Positions 38,370 through 48,150 of a stretch of 64,000 nucleotides of DNA are shown piece after piece; positions within the stretch are counted from its first letter, which is position 1, and each line of letters starts with the position of its first letter. The notes beneath the pieces are model-generated. The model did not search any database. It was not told the DNA's origin and saw only the letters and a program-made list of their open reading frames with translations. The position numbers and the translations under genes are program-made. This DNA comes from Oscillospiraceae bacterium (GTDB lineage: Bacteria; Bacillota; Clostridia; Oscillospirales; CAG-272): positions 1 to 64,000 of the forward strand of contig SVQK01000056.1 in NCBI GenBank assembly GCA_015065385.1, written 5' to 3'.

Positions 38370-39587
38370 ATGACACTGCTTGAACGATTCCTTTCATATG
38401 TGGCTGTTCCGACATCCAGCGATGAACGCGCCGACACCGTGCCCACCACGGAGAAGCAGTTCGTTCTCGCCCGCCGCCTTGCCGACGACCTGAAAGCGCT
38501 CGGCGCTGAGGACGCCCATGTGGACGAAAAGTGCTACGTCTACGGCCATATCCCCGCGACCACCGGTTATGAGGATCGGACGAAGATCGGCTTCATCTCC
38601 CACATGGATACCTCTCCGGACTTTGCCGACGCGCCCGTCGATCCGCAGATCCGCCCGGACTACGACGGGGAAGACGTCGTCCTCGGGGAGAGCGGACGGG
38701 TCATCTCCGTCTCGAACTTCCCCCATCTGAAATCCCTCAAAGGACGCACCCTCGTCACCACCGACGGCACGACCCTTCTCGGCGCGGACGACAAGGCGGG
38801 CGTGGCGGAGATCCTTCATGCCGTGTCCCGGATCGTCGGGGAGAACATCCCCCACGGGCCGCTGTCCGTCGCCTTCACGCCCGACGAAGAGGTCGGTACC
38901 TCCGCGGATCATTTTGACCTCGACGCGTTTCGGGCGGATTTCGGCTACACCGTGGACGGCTCGGCGGAGGGCGAGGTGGTCTTTGAAAACTTCAACGCCT
39001 GCTCCGCGGTCTTTACGGTGAGCGGCTGCAACATCCACCCCGGCGAGGCGAAAAACCGCATGATCAACGCTTCTCTCGTGGCGATGGAGATCAACGGGAT
39101 GCTCCCATCGGCTGACATTCCGCGCCTGACGGAAGGCTACGAGGGCTTCTTCCACCTCACCGACATGACGGGGAACTGCGAAAAAGCGGAGCTGCGCTAC
39201 ATCGTCCGGGATCACTCCGCCGCCATGTTCGACGCGCGGAAGGAGATTCTGCGCCACATCGAAAAGACGCTCAACGAGAAGTACGGCCCGGGAACGGTCA
39301 GACTGACGCTCCGGGACTCCTACCGGAATATGGAGGAGATGATCCGTCCCGTCTTCAAGGTTGTACAGATCGCGGATCAGGCGGTCCGGGACGCCGGGCT
39401 CGAGCCGATCCACGAACCGATCCGGGGCGGAACCGACGGCGCGCGCCTGTCCTTCATGGGGCTCCCCTGTCCCAATCTCGGCACGGGCGGCTACGCGTTC
39501 CACGGCCCCTACGAGCACACCACCGTCGAGGGCATGGAAAAGGCCGCGGAGATCATTGTCAACATCGTGAAACGCTGGGCGGAGTAA
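38370..39587 (+). CDS. pepT: peptidase T (tripeptide aminopeptidase)
   Basis: 405 aa; IGFISHMDTSPDF, LLGADDKAGVAEIL, FTPDEEVGTSADHFDLDAF, PIRGGTDGARLSFMGLPCPNLGTGGYAFHGPYE. Confidence 0.92.
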   Translation: MTLLERFLSYVAVPTSSDERADTVPTTEKQFVLARRLADDLKALGAEDAHVDEKCYVYGHIPATTGYEDRTKIGFISHMDTSPDFADAPVDPQIRPDYDGEDVVLGESGRVISVSNFPHLKSLKGRTLVTTDGTTLLGADDKAGVAEILHAVSRIVGENIPHGPLSVAFTPDEEVGTSADHFDLDAFRADFGYTVDGSAEGEVVFENFNACSAVFTVSGCNIHPGEAKNRMINASLVAMEINGMLPSADIPRLTEGYEGFFHLTDMTGNCEKAELRYIVRDHSAAMFDARKEILRHIEKTLNEKYGPGTVRLTLRDSYRNMEEMIRPVFKVVQIADQAVRDAGLEPIHEPIRGGTDGARLSFMGLPCPNLGTGGYAFHGPYEHTTVEGMEKAAEIIVNIVKRWAE

Positions 39588-39600
39588 ATCAGACCGAAAG

Positions 39601-39629
39601 AAAAGGAAGGGCGAAGAACCCTTCCTTTT
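39601..39629. terminator. bidirectional Rho-independent terminator
   Basis: AAAAGGAAGGG-CGAAGAA-CCCTTCCTTTT perfect 11-bp stem between convergent genes. Confidence 0.8.
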
Positions 39630-39648
39630 GTCATGCGGTTTTCCGAAA

Positions 39649-41169
39649 TCAGTCGTCCAGACCTTCGAACGCCTTGATGAGCTTGTCCATGGTCTTGCTC
39701 CAGACCTTCGAGTTCTTGGCGATGGTGGAAGCGATGGATTCTTCCTTCGCGTCCGCGCGTCCGCGGAAGAAGTGGTTGATGTCGCCGAGCTTGTTGGACC
39801 ACTGCGCCGCGAAGTCAATGGAGATGTTCTCGTGGCAAAGCTCGATCATCCGGCCGGAGTCGGAGTCGCGGGTGAACTTCACCTTTAGCGCGATCTCATA
39901 GTAAGCGGGCGTGACTTCCTTGAAGGATTCGGAGGCCAGCGCTTCGAGAACCGCGGAGAGGCACTCCGTACCGCCGATGGATACCGGAACGCCGAACAGC
40001 GTGCAGGAGTCGTGGATTCTCGTGTTGTAATGCGGCTGCGTGTCATCCAGCTTCGGCATCGGGAGGATCTTGAAGTCGTCCTCCATGTCGCGCAGGTAGA
40101 TCGGGGACTGGTAGAGCTTGTTGTCGGTCATCATGAACTGACCGGCGGAGAAAGCGGTCATGATGGCGACGGAGTCGTCCGTGCCGACGGGATTGAGCAT
40201 GCAGGCTTCGTTGTTGAACATGAGAGAGTAGTACTTGTCCCAGAATTTGTAGGTCCACTCGTTGTCGAGGGAGATGACCGGGATGTTGTTCTCGTCGCGG
40301 GTCGAGAAATCGACCATGCAGCCCGCCGCAATGCCGTCCGTCAGGTCGTTGGACTGGGTCACGAAGCCGAACTGGTCGTTTCCGTCCACGGAGCCGTTGC
40401 CGTTCAGGTCAACATACGCGGCGGAGGAGAGCTCCGAGACCTTGTCCATCGTCCAGCTGCCTTCATCGACGATGGAGTACAGATTGAGTTCCGGATAGTA
40501 GTTGCTGAAAATCGTGGAGTTGACGTAGGTGACGTACATGCCGCCCGTGTAGCGGAGCGCGATGTCGCCGGTGGCCCAGTACATCTTCTGGCCGTCGAAG
40601 GACATGTTCTTCATGTAGCCGGAGCCCCAGTATTCGCGGTCGAAATCGTTGTAGGGGAAGTTTTCCTTGTTGTTCAGGTTGTAAAGGATGCCCTCGCTGC
40701 CGATGACGATTCCGTAGTACTGATAGGCGCCGAACACGTCGTAGTCGGTGGATCCGGCGCTGACCATGTTGCGGATGACGGTGGCGTTGCCGCTCCAGTC
40801 GGTGTTGACTTCCGGCTGGTTGATGGTGATGTTGAGTCGGTCCGTAACGGTCAGGTTTCTCTGGAAGACGGCGGAGTCAACGACTTCACCGGTGTCCTCC
40901 TCGGCCCAGATCGACAGCTCGGTGATGTTGCCGTTCGATCCTTCGGTTAGGAGGAAGTTGAGTCCGCGGCCCTCAAAGTCCATCGTCTCGGGCATGGAAT
41001 CGAGGAATCGGGCGGTCTCTTCCTCCTCGGTCAGATCCGCGGTCGGGGTCTGGGAGTTCGACTGGTTGTTCTTCTGTTCGTCCGCCGCGTTCTCCGAGTT
41101 GGTGGAGCAGGCGGCCAGAGATCCGGCCAGAAGAAGCGCGGCCAGAAGAACGGATAACGATTTCTTCAT
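39649..41169 (-). CDS. solute-binding-protein-like lipoprotein, tandem paralog 1
   Basis: MKKSLSVLLAALLLAGSLAACS lipobox; DLNGNGSVDGNDQFG loop; near-identical blocks to 41369..42889. Confidence 0.85.
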   Translation of the reverse strand: MKKSLSVLLAALLLAGSLAACSTNSENAADEQKNNQSNSQTPTADLTEEEETARFLDSMPETMDFEGRGLNFLLTEGSNGNITELSIWAEEDTGEVVDSAVFQRNLTVTDRLNITINQPEVNTDWSGNATVIRNMVSAGSTDYDVFGAYQYYGIVIGSEGILYNLNNKENFPYNDFDREYWGSGYMKNMSFDGQKMYWATGDIALRYTGGMYVTYVNSTIFSNYYPELNLYSIVDEGSWTMDKVSELSSAAYVDLNGNGSVDGNDQFGFVTQSNDLTDGIAAGCMVDFSTRDENNIPVISLDNEWTYKFWDKYYSLMFNNEACMLNPVGTDDSVAIMTAFSAGQFMMTDNKLYQSPIYLRDMEDDFKILPMPKLDDTQPHYNTRIHDSCTLFGVPVSIGGTECLSAVLEALASESFKEVTPAYYEIALKVKFTRDSDSGRMIELCHENISIDFAAQWSNKLGDINHFFRGRADAKEESIASTIAKNSKVWSKTMDKLIKAFEGLDD

Positions 41170-41297
41170 TTGTGTTTTCCCTTTCTGAAAAACTGAAAAA
41201 CACCGCATTTCGGTGTGTACTTATTCATTATAGCGCACTATCGATTGAATTGCAAGAGGTTTCCGGGAGAAAATGAAAAAACTCGATCGAAAGACGC

Positions 41298-41335
41298 AAA
41301 AACACTCCCGAAACGGGCGGACCGTCCCGGGAGTG
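41298..41335 (-). terminator. Rho-independent terminator
   Basis: Minus strand CACTCCCG...CGGGAGTGTTTTT just downstream of 41369..42889. Confidence 0.7.
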
Positions 41336-41368
41336 CCGATGGTGTTCGGTTTGGCTGTTCCGCGCTGA

Positions 41369-42889
41369 TCAGTCGTCGAGGCCTTCCAGAGAGGAGACGA
41401 GCTTGCTCATGGATTTGTCCCAGACCTTCTGATTCTTCTGGAGCGTGGAGGCGATGGCTTCGTTGCCGGCGTCCGCGCACTTGCGGAAGAAGTGGTTGAT
41501 GTCGCCGAGCTTGTTGGACCACTGCGCCGCGAAGTCGATGGTGACGTTCTCGTGAACCAGCTCGATCATGCGCCCGGAGTCGGAGTCGCGGGTGAACTTG
41601 ACCTTCAGCGCGATCTCATAGTAAGCGGGGGTGACTTCCTTGAAGGACTCGGAGGCCAGCGCTTCGAGAGAGGCAGAGATGCAGTCCGTGCCGCCGACGG
41701 TGACGGGAACGCCGAAGATCGTGCAGGAGTCGTGGATTCTGGTGTTGTAGTGTTCCTGTTCCACGTTCAGTTTCGGAAGGGGCAGGATCTTGAAGTCGTC
41801 TTCCATGTCGCGGAGGTAGATCGGGGACTGGAAGAGCTTGTTGCAGGTCATCATGTACTGGCCCGCGCCGAAGTTGGTCATGATGGCGACGGAGTCGTCG
41901 GTTTCGGGGTTCAGCATGACGCCTTCGTTGTTGAACATGAGGGCGTAGTATTTGTCCCAGAAGGTGTAGGTGCGCTCGTTGTCCAGCGTGATGTAGGGCA
42001 GGCCGGCCTCGTTGCGGGAGGAGAAGTCCACCATACAGCCCGCGGCCATACCGTCGGTCGGGTCGATGGACTGGAGCACGAAGCCGAACTGGTCCTTCTT
42101 GTCCTTCTTGCCGTCCGCGTTCAGGTCGATGTACACGCTCTTGGCGAGCTCCGCGATCTTGTCCATGGTCCATTCGCCTTCGTCCACGATGGCGTAGAGA
42201 TTGACGTCCGGATAGAAGTCGGTGAAGATCTTGGAGTTGACGTAGGTGACGTACATGCCGCCGGTGTACCGGAGAGCCAGGTCGCCGGTCGCCCAGTACA
42301 TTTTCTGCCCGTCGTAGGACATGTTCTTCATGTAGCCGGAGCCCCAGTATTCGCGGTCAAAGTCGTTGTAGGGGAAGTTGTCCTTGTTGTTCAGGTTGAG
42401 CAGCATGCCCTCGGACGCCAGCACGATGTTGTAGTACTGGTAGCCGCCGAACACGTCGTATTCTGCGGAACCGGACTTGACGGCGTTGCGGATGCTGTTG
42501 CCGTTCGCGCCGGAGTCGGTGGAGACGATCGGCTGGTTGATGACGATGTTGAGACGTTCGGTCACGGTCAGGTTTCTCTTGAAGACGGCGGCGTCCACGA
42601 CTTCGCCCGTGTCTTCTTCGGCCCAGATGGACTGCTCGGTGATGTTGCCGTTTGCGCCCTCAGTCAAAAGGAAGTTCAGTCCGCGGCCCTCAAAGTTCAT
42701 CTCTTCGGGCATGGAGTCGAGGAAGCGCGCGGTCTCTTCGACCTCTTCGGTCAGGTCGGCAGTCGGGGTCTGGGTGTTCGTCTGGGTGGTCTTCTGTTCT
42801 TCCGCGGCGTTCTCCGTGTTGGTGGAGCAGGCAGCCAGGGAAGAAGCCAGAAGGAGCGCGGCCAGAAGAACGGATAACGATTTCTTCAT
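41369..42889 (-). CDS. solute-binding-protein-like lipoprotein, tandem paralog 2
   Basis: MKKSLSVLLAALLLASSLAACS lipobox; DLNADGKKDKKDQFG loop; start refined from ORF 41369..42982. Confidence 0.85.
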   Translation of the reverse strand: MKKSLSVLLAALLLASSLAACSTNTENAAEEQKTTQTNTQTPTADLTEEVEETARFLDSMPEEMNFEGRGLNFLLTEGANGNITEQSIWAEEDTGEVVDAAVFKRNLTVTERLNIVINQPIVSTDSGANGNSIRNAVKSGSAEYDVFGGYQYYNIVLASEGMLLNLNNKDNFPYNDFDREYWGSGYMKNMSYDGQKMYWATGDLALRYTGGMYVTYVNSKIFTDFYPDVNLYAIVDEGEWTMDKIAELAKSVYIDLNADGKKDKKDQFGFVLQSIDPTDGMAAGCMVDFSSRNEAGLPYITLDNERTYTFWDKYYALMFNNEGVMLNPETDDSVAIMTNFGAGQYMMTCNKLFQSPIYLRDMEDDFKILPLPKLNVEQEHYNTRIHDSCTIFGVPVTVGGTDCISASLEALASESFKEVTPAYYEIALKVKFTRDSDSGRMIELVHENVTIDFAAQWSNKLGDINHFFRKCADAGNEAIASTLQKNQKVWDKSMSKLVSSLEGLDD

Positions 42890-43094
42890 TTTGCGTTCGG
42901 CCTTTCTGGAAACAATAATAGATAAAACACCGTTATTCGGCGTAGACTGAATCATTATATCACGGGTCGGGCCGGTTTGCAAGAACTTTCCGGAAAAAAG
43001 AGAAAAATTCCGTCACGGAATTGTCCGCGGCGGGACGGGACTCCTTCCTCCGCGCGCATACCCGGACGGATGCCGGAAATTCTTACAAAAACGC

Positions 43095-43123
43095 TTGCTT
43101 TTTTCCCGCCTTCCGTGTACAAT
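43095..43123 (+). promoter_or_regulatory. sigma70/A promoter
   Basis: TTGCTT-17 nt-TACAAT upstream of 43193. Confidence 0.55.
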
Positions 43124-43192
43124 AAAGATAAAGACAATTAACCGTCCGGGGGAGCGTATCGCAGCTCCGTTCCGGACAGAAGGGAAAGTTTC

Positions 43193-43951
43193 ATGATCGA
43201 CAGAATAGGACTTCAGCTTTTTTCCATCCGCAACACCATGAACATGGCGGAGAACATCCGCGAGAGCTTCCGCCGCATCCGGGAGATGGGATACGAGCAC
43301 GGACAGACCGCCGGATGCGCCGTTCCGTACGCGGAATTCGGAAGGATCGCGCGGGAGGAGGGACTTGAGATCTGCGGTACCCACGACGATTTCGGCCTGA
43401 TGGTGCGCGATCCGGACGAAGCTATGCGGAATCACGAGGCGCTGGGAACGCGTCTGATGGGCATCGGCGGATTCCACGCGACGGATCCCGACGAGGTGGA
43501 GCGGTTCATCGAACAGGCCAATGCCGTCGCCGCAGCCATCGCGCCCCACGGGTTCAAATTCACCTATCACAACCACTCCCACGAGTTCATGCGCATGAAG
43601 AACGGCAGAACGGTCATGGACATGCTGGTCGAAGGACTGGATCCCGCGGGGACCTCCTTTGTGCTCGATACCTACTGGGTCCAGCACGGCGGCGGGGACG
43701 TGCGCCACTGGATCGAAAAGCTCTCCGGGCGCATCGACATTCTCCACCTCAAAGACATGGGGCGGGGAGAGAACGGCCCCTTCATCACCGAGGTCGGAAA
43801 CGGCAACCTCTGGTGGGAGGGCATCCTCGGCGCGGCGGAAAAAGCCGGCGTGAAGTACTACGTCGTCGAGCAGGATACCTGGCCCGGCGATCCCTTCGAT
43901 TCCGTCAAACAGTCCGCCGACTACCTCAAAGCGAATTTCATGAAGAAATAA
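43193..43951 (+). CDS. sugar phosphate isomerase/epimerase (xylose isomerase-like TIM barrel)
   Basis: 252 aa; IGLQLFSIRNTM, FTYHNHSHEF, LDTYWVQHGGGDVRHWI, ILHLKDMG. Confidence 0.85.
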   Translation: MIDRIGLQLFSIRNTMNMAENIRESFRRIREMGYEHGQTAGCAVPYAEFGRIAREEGLEICGTHDDFGLMVRDPDEAMRNHEALGTRLMGIGGFHATDPDEVERFIEQANAVAAAIAPHGFKFTYHNHSHEFMRMKNGRTVMDMLVEGLDPAGTSFVLDTYWVQHGGGDVRHWIEKLSGRIDILHLKDMGRGENGPFITEVGNGNLWWEGILGAAEKAGVKYYVVEQDTWPGDPFDSVKQSADYLKANFMKK

Positions 43952-44016
43952 ATGGTTTGCAGCCGCAGAAATGCCGCCTTCCGGTACGGCGGTGTTTTTG
44001 CGCGAAGGAGCGTATT

Positions 44017-44691
44017 GTGAACAAGAATATTGAAATCCTGATCGGCCCGACTGCGAACGGGAAGGCGGCGGACGCGCAGAAGCTCTTCGAAAACTACCGC
44101 GAGTACGCCGAGATGGAACACCTCTACAACGCGGCCATCCGCCAGCTCACCATCAAATTCGAGATTTTGAACGACGAATTCAAGGTGAAGTACGAGCGCA
44201 GTCCCATCCATCACATCGAATCGCGCGTCAAGACCGCGGCGTCCATCGTCAATAAGCTGCTGTCCCGGGGCGCGGAGGTGACGCCCGCTTCGGCGAGGGA
44301 GAACATCAACGATATCGCGGGCGTGCGCGTGGTCTGCTGCTACATCGACGATGTGTACTCCGTCGCGGACATGCTGCTGAGACAGTCCGACATCCGCCTT
44401 CTGAGAGAGCAGGACTACATCCGCGAGCCCAACTACAACGGCTACCGGAGCCTCCATCTCGATATCGAGCTGCCGATCTATCTCTCGGAGCGCACGGAAA
44501 TGGTCAAGGCCGAGGTCCAACTGCGGACCGTTGCGATGGACTTCTGGGCCAGCCTCGAGCACGACCTGCGGTACAAATCCGACAAGGCGATCCCGCCGGG
44601 ACTCGGCGCGCAGATGCTGTCCTGCGCGAACGAAATCGCCGCCATCGACCGGCAGATGCAGGAAATCTACAAGCAGATCCAGGCGATCTGA
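44017..44691 (+). CDS. small alarmone synthetase (GTP pyrophosphokinase, RelQ-like)
   Basis: 224 aa from GTG start; SRVKTAASIVNKLL, INDIAGVRVVCCYIDDVYSVAD, REPNYNGYRSLHLDI, VEVQLRT-type VQLRTVAMDFWASLEHDLRYK. Confidence 0.85.
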   Translation: MNKNIEILIGPTANGKAADAQKLFENYREYAEMEHLYNAAIRQLTIKFEILNDEFKVKYERSPIHHIESRVKTAASIVNKLLSRGAEVTPASARENINDIAGVRVVCCYIDDVYSVADMLLRQSDIRLLREQDYIREPNYNGYRSLHLDIELPIYLSERTEMVKAEVQLRTVAMDFWASLEHDLRYKSDKAIPPGLGAQMLSCANEIAAIDRQMQEIYKQIQAI

Positions 44692-44706
44692 GAGGGGAGC
44701 GCGTTC

Positions 44707-45819
44707 ATGAGCTTGGAAACGGAAACGGTCCGCGGGTCCGTCACACAGGTGGTTGCCGCCCTGATCTGGGACGGTCCCCGGTTTCTGGCCTGTCAGCGTC
44801 CCGCCTCGAAGAAACGGGGCCTGCTGTGGGAGTTTGCCGGCGGGAAGGTGGAGCCGGGCGAGACGAAGGAGGAAGCGCTCGTCCGGGAGTGCCGGGAGGA
44901 GCTTGACATCACGGTCGCCGTGGACGAGGTCTTCATGACCGTGGTGCACGAATACGCGGACATGACCGTCGAGCTGACCCTGTTTTCCGCCCGGATCCGG
45001 GAAGGCGAGCCGAAGCTGCTCGAACATGCCGCCCTTGCGTGGATCACCGCGGACGAGGCCGGAGAGTACCCCTTCTGTCCCGCGGACGTGGAGATCCTTG
45101 CGCGGCTGAAACGGACGGCGGGGAATCTGATCGTCACCGAAAAGGACGGGATGCGGGCGGTCGCTCTCCTTCCGGACGGGCCGTTCGATACCGCGGTCTG
45201 GCTCCACGAGGATTTTCTCACGGCGGCCCGGATCCGGGAGCGGCTTTCCGCCTGCCTTCCTGCCGGGAAAGTGCCCGTGCTTCTCACCTCGGACAGCGTG
45301 GTGTGGGACCGCGATCTCTCCCCGTGGCCTGCCGAGGGCGTCTTCCGCGGGCAGACCTTCACCGGGGAGGCCGAGGCATACCGGATCCGCCTGACCGAAG
45401 AGCTGATTCCCGAGGCCGAGCGGTCCCTGCCGTTTGCGCCCGTCCGCCGGTTCATCGCAGGGTATTCGCTCGCGGGCCTGTTCTCCCTGTGGAGCGCGTT
45501 CCGGTGCGGCTGCTTTTCCGGCGTCGCGTCCGTTTCGGGATCCCTCTGGTACGACGGATTCACGGAGTTTGTCCGGGATCACGATCTGTCGCGTGAGGTG
45601 AAGGCTCTGTATCTCTCCCTCGGCGACCGCGAGAAGAACGCGAAGAATCCCCGGATGGCGAAGGTGGAAGAAGCGACGGGGGAGATCGCGCGGATCCTGC
45701 GGGAGAAGACCGGCCTGCCCGTTCCGTTCGAGCTTAATCCCGGCGGCCATTTCCGGGACGTCCCCGAACGGATGGAAAAGGCGATTCTGTCCCTGATCAA
45801 AGAAACGGAGGAGAAATAA
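44707..45819 (+). CDS. fusion: NUDIX (MutT-like) domain plus alpha/beta-hydrolase esterase domain
   Basis: 370 aa; GGKVEPGETKEEALVRECREEL Nudix box; C-terminal FIAGYSLAGLFSLW nucleophile elbow and NPGGHFRDVPERM. Confidence 0.85.
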   Translation: MSLETETVRGSVTQVVAALIWDGPRFLACQRPASKKRGLLWEFAGGKVEPGETKEEALVRECREELDITVAVDEVFMTVVHEYADMTVELTLFSARIREGEPKLLEHAALAWITADEAGEYPFCPADVEILARLKRTAGNLIVTEKDGMRAVALLPDGPFDTAVWLHEDFLTAARIRERLSACLPAGKVPVLLTSDSVVWDRDLSPWPAEGVFRGQTFTGEAEAYRIRLTEELIPEAERSLPFAPVRRFIAGYSLAGLFSLWSAFRCGCFSGVASVSGSLWYDGFTEFVRDHDLSREVKALYLSLGDREKNAKNPRMAKVEEATGEIARILREKTGLPVPFELNPGGHFRDVPERMEKAILSLIKETEEK

Positions 45820-45820
45820 C

Positions 45821-46171
45821 ATGCTGTTTGTCTGCTATCCGAAGTGCTCCACCTGCCAGAAGGCAAGAAAATGGCTCGAGTCCCGCGGCGCGGCGTTCGA
45901 GGAGAGGCATATCGCGGAGAACAACCCGATGAAGGAAGAACTGCGGCTCTGGGCGCGGAAGAGCGGGCTGCCGCTGAATAAATTCTTCAATACGAGCGGC
46001 CTGCTCTACCGGTCCATGAACCTGAAAGACCGCCTGCCCGCCATGAGCGACGAAGAAAAGCTCGATCTGCTCGCCTCGGACGGTATGCTGGTGAAGCGGC
46101 CCGTTCTCGTGACGGAGGACGCGGTGCTTGTCGGATTCCGCGAGGCGGAGTGGGAAAAAACGGTGAAATGA
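45821..46171 (+). CDS. ArsC/Spx-family protein
   Basis: 116 aa; YPKCSTCQKARKWLESRGAAFEERHI, FNTSGLLYRSMNLKDRL, VKRPVLV. Confidence 0.85.
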   Translation: MLFVCYPKCSTCQKARKWLESRGAAFEERHIAENNPMKEELRLWARKSGLPLNKFFNTSGLLYRSMNLKDRLPAMSDEEKLDLLASDGMLVKRPVLVTEDAVLVGFREAEWEKTVK

Positions 46172-46192
46172 GGCAAAAATCCGCCCGGATGA

Positions 46193-46221
46193 TTGAAAAA
46201 ATCTCCTGTCTGTGATAGAAT
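46193..46221 (+). promoter_or_regulatory. sigma70/A promoter
   Basis: TTGAAA-17 nt-TAGAAT upstream of 46273. Confidence 0.6.
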
Positions 46222-46272
46222 GAACCCGGATCGATCCGAAGTTGTTCATTCTTCCGGAAGGAGATTTTTCCT

Positions 46273-47073
46273 ATGACCGCTCTGCCGTACAGAAACAAGA
46301 TCGCCGTCGCGGGACACCGCGGGAACGCGAAGTATTTCCCCGAAAACACGATGGCCGGATTCCGCTCCTCCGTCTCGCTCCGTCCCGATATGATCGAGAT
46401 GGACGTTCACATGACGAAGGACCGCCGCCTCGTGGTCATGCACGATCACCGGGTGAACCGCACCACCGACGGAGACGGCTTCATCCGAGGCATGACATTT
46501 GAAGAGATCCGCGCCCTCGACGCCGGGAGCTGGAAAGGGGAAGAATTCCGCGGTGAAAAGGTCCCCTCCCTTGAGGAGTTTTTCGGTCTGATGGCGGAGA
46601 ATCCGGATATCATGCTGAACGTGGAGCTGAAAGACTATCCCGCCATGTCCGGACCCTTCGCCTACGAATCTGCCGAGCGCGCGATCGCTATGATGGACGA
46701 ATACGGCCTGACGGAGCGGAGCGTAGTCAACAGCTGGAGCGGGGAGCTCAACGAATGGATCGCTGAAAAATACGGCGGGAGGATCCGCATCCACGCCTAT
46801 CACCCCCAGGAGCTGATGGGAGCCGGGCAGAAGCGGTTCGTCTACGATTACGCCTACTGCGTCTGCCTGTTCTCCACATGGAAGGGACAGACCGTGGTCC
46901 CGAAGCCGATGTTCGACTTCGCCCTGTCGTACGGAGTGGAGCCGTGGGTCTTCTATTCGCCCGACACGCCCGAGGTCTATGATCAGGCTGTCGAAAACGG
47001 CGCGAAGCTCTTCACCTCGAATGATCCCGCGTGGGCGCTCTCTTATCTGCGCTCGAAGGGACTGCACGACTGA
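46273..47073 (+). CDS. glycerophosphodiester phosphodiesterase
   Basis: 266 aa; VAGHRGNAKYFPENTMAGFRSSVSLRPDMIEMDVHMTKDRRLVVMHDHRVNRTTDG. Confidence 0.9.
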   Translation: MTALPYRNKIAVAGHRGNAKYFPENTMAGFRSSVSLRPDMIEMDVHMTKDRRLVVMHDHRVNRTTDGDGFIRGMTFEEIRALDAGSWKGEEFRGEKVPSLEEFFGLMAENPDIMLNVELKDYPAMSGPFAYESAERAIAMMDEYGLTERSVVNSWSGELNEWIAEKYGGRIRIHAYHPQELMGAGQKRFVYDYAYCVCLFSTWKGQTVVPKPMFDFALSYGVEPWVFYSPDTPEVYDQAVENGAKLFTSNDPAWALSYLRSKGLHD

Positions 47074-47095
47074 CGGATTCGGAAGGAGAAACCAT

Positions 47096-48145
47096 ATGGC
47101 TGTCATCACCATCGTCGGCGCGGGCATGATGGGATCCGCGCTCGCGTTTCCGGCCCGGGAAAACGGACACGAGGTCCGGCTCACGGGAACCCATCTCGAC
47201 CGGGAGATCATCGAGTCCTGCCGCCGCACGGGCCGTCATCCCAAATTCAAAAAGGACTTTCCCGAGGGAGTGATCTTCTGTCAGACCGAGGAGACGGCGG
47301 AGGCGGTCCGGGACGCGGATCTTGTGATCGGCGGGGTGTCCTCCTTCGGCGTGGACTGGTTCGGGGAAACCGTCCTGCCCCTCGTTCCGGAATCCACCCC
47401 GGTCCTCACCGTCACAAAGGGACTGCTCGACACCCCGGACGGGAGGCTTCTGACCTATCCCGCCGTTTGGGAAGAGCGGCTCGCGGAAAAGGGCCTGAAG
47501 CGGAATCTCAACGCCGTCGGAGGCCCCTGCACGTCCTACGAGCTCGTGGCGCACGATCAGACCGAGGTCGCGTTCTGCGGGCACGACATGGACACGCTCC
47601 GCTTCATCCGGGATCTGATGCGGACGGACTACTACCACATCAGCCTGTCGCGGGACGTCACCGGGATCGAGAGCGCGGTTGCCCTCAAAAACGGGTACGC
47701 CCTCGGGATCGCCTTGACCGTCGGCGTCAATCAGCGGCTCTTCGGGCTCGATTCGGAGCTGCACTACAACTCTCAGGCCGCCGTTTTCGGGGAGGCCGTG
47801 CGGGAGATGGCGAAGCTGCTCGAACTGCAGGGCGCGGGGACGCTGGACAATCTCGCGGTCGGCGCGGGGGATCTCTATGTCACGGTCTACGGAGGCCGGA
47901 CCAGACTTGTCGGCATTCTGCTCGGGCGCGGGCTCGACATCGACGAAGCTAAGGCGGAGCTGAACGGCGTGACCCTCGAATCGCTCGTGGTGGCGGTCCG
48001 GGTGGCGCGCGCGGTCCGGATCCTAGCGGAGGCGGGGAAGGCGGATCTGGGCGACTATCCCCTGCTCATGCATGTGGACGCGATCCTCACCGAAAAGGCG
48101 CCCGTCGATCTCCCGTGGGAGTCCTTCGTCTTCGAGCGTCCCTGA
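47096..48145 (+). CDS. NAD(P)-dependent glycerol-3-phosphate dehydrogenase-like
   Basis: 349 aa; ITIVGAGMMGSALAFPARENGHEVRL, VTKGLL, ALKNGYALGIAL; GpsA-like; start refined from 46979. Confidence 0.75.
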   Translation: MAVITIVGAGMMGSALAFPARENGHEVRLTGTHLDREIIESCRRTGRHPKFKKDFPEGVIFCQTEETAEAVRDADLVIGGVSSFGVDWFGETVLPLVPESTPVLTVTKGLLDTPDGRLLTYPAVWEERLAEKGLKRNLNAVGGPCTSYELVAHDQTEVAFCGHDMDTLRFIRDLMRTDYYHISLSRDVTGIESAVALKNGYALGIALTVGVNQRLFGLDSELHYNSQAAVFGEAVREMAKLLELQGAGTLDNLAVGAGDLYVTVYGGRTRLVGILLGRGLDIDEAKAELNGVTLESLVVAVRVARAVRILAEAGKADLGDYPLLMHVDAILTEKAPVDLPWESFVFERP

Positions 48146-48150
48146 GCGGA

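Noticed and set aside
43921-45822. 633-aa minus-strand ORF
   Set aside because: Antisense across the alarmone synthetase and Nudix-esterase genes.
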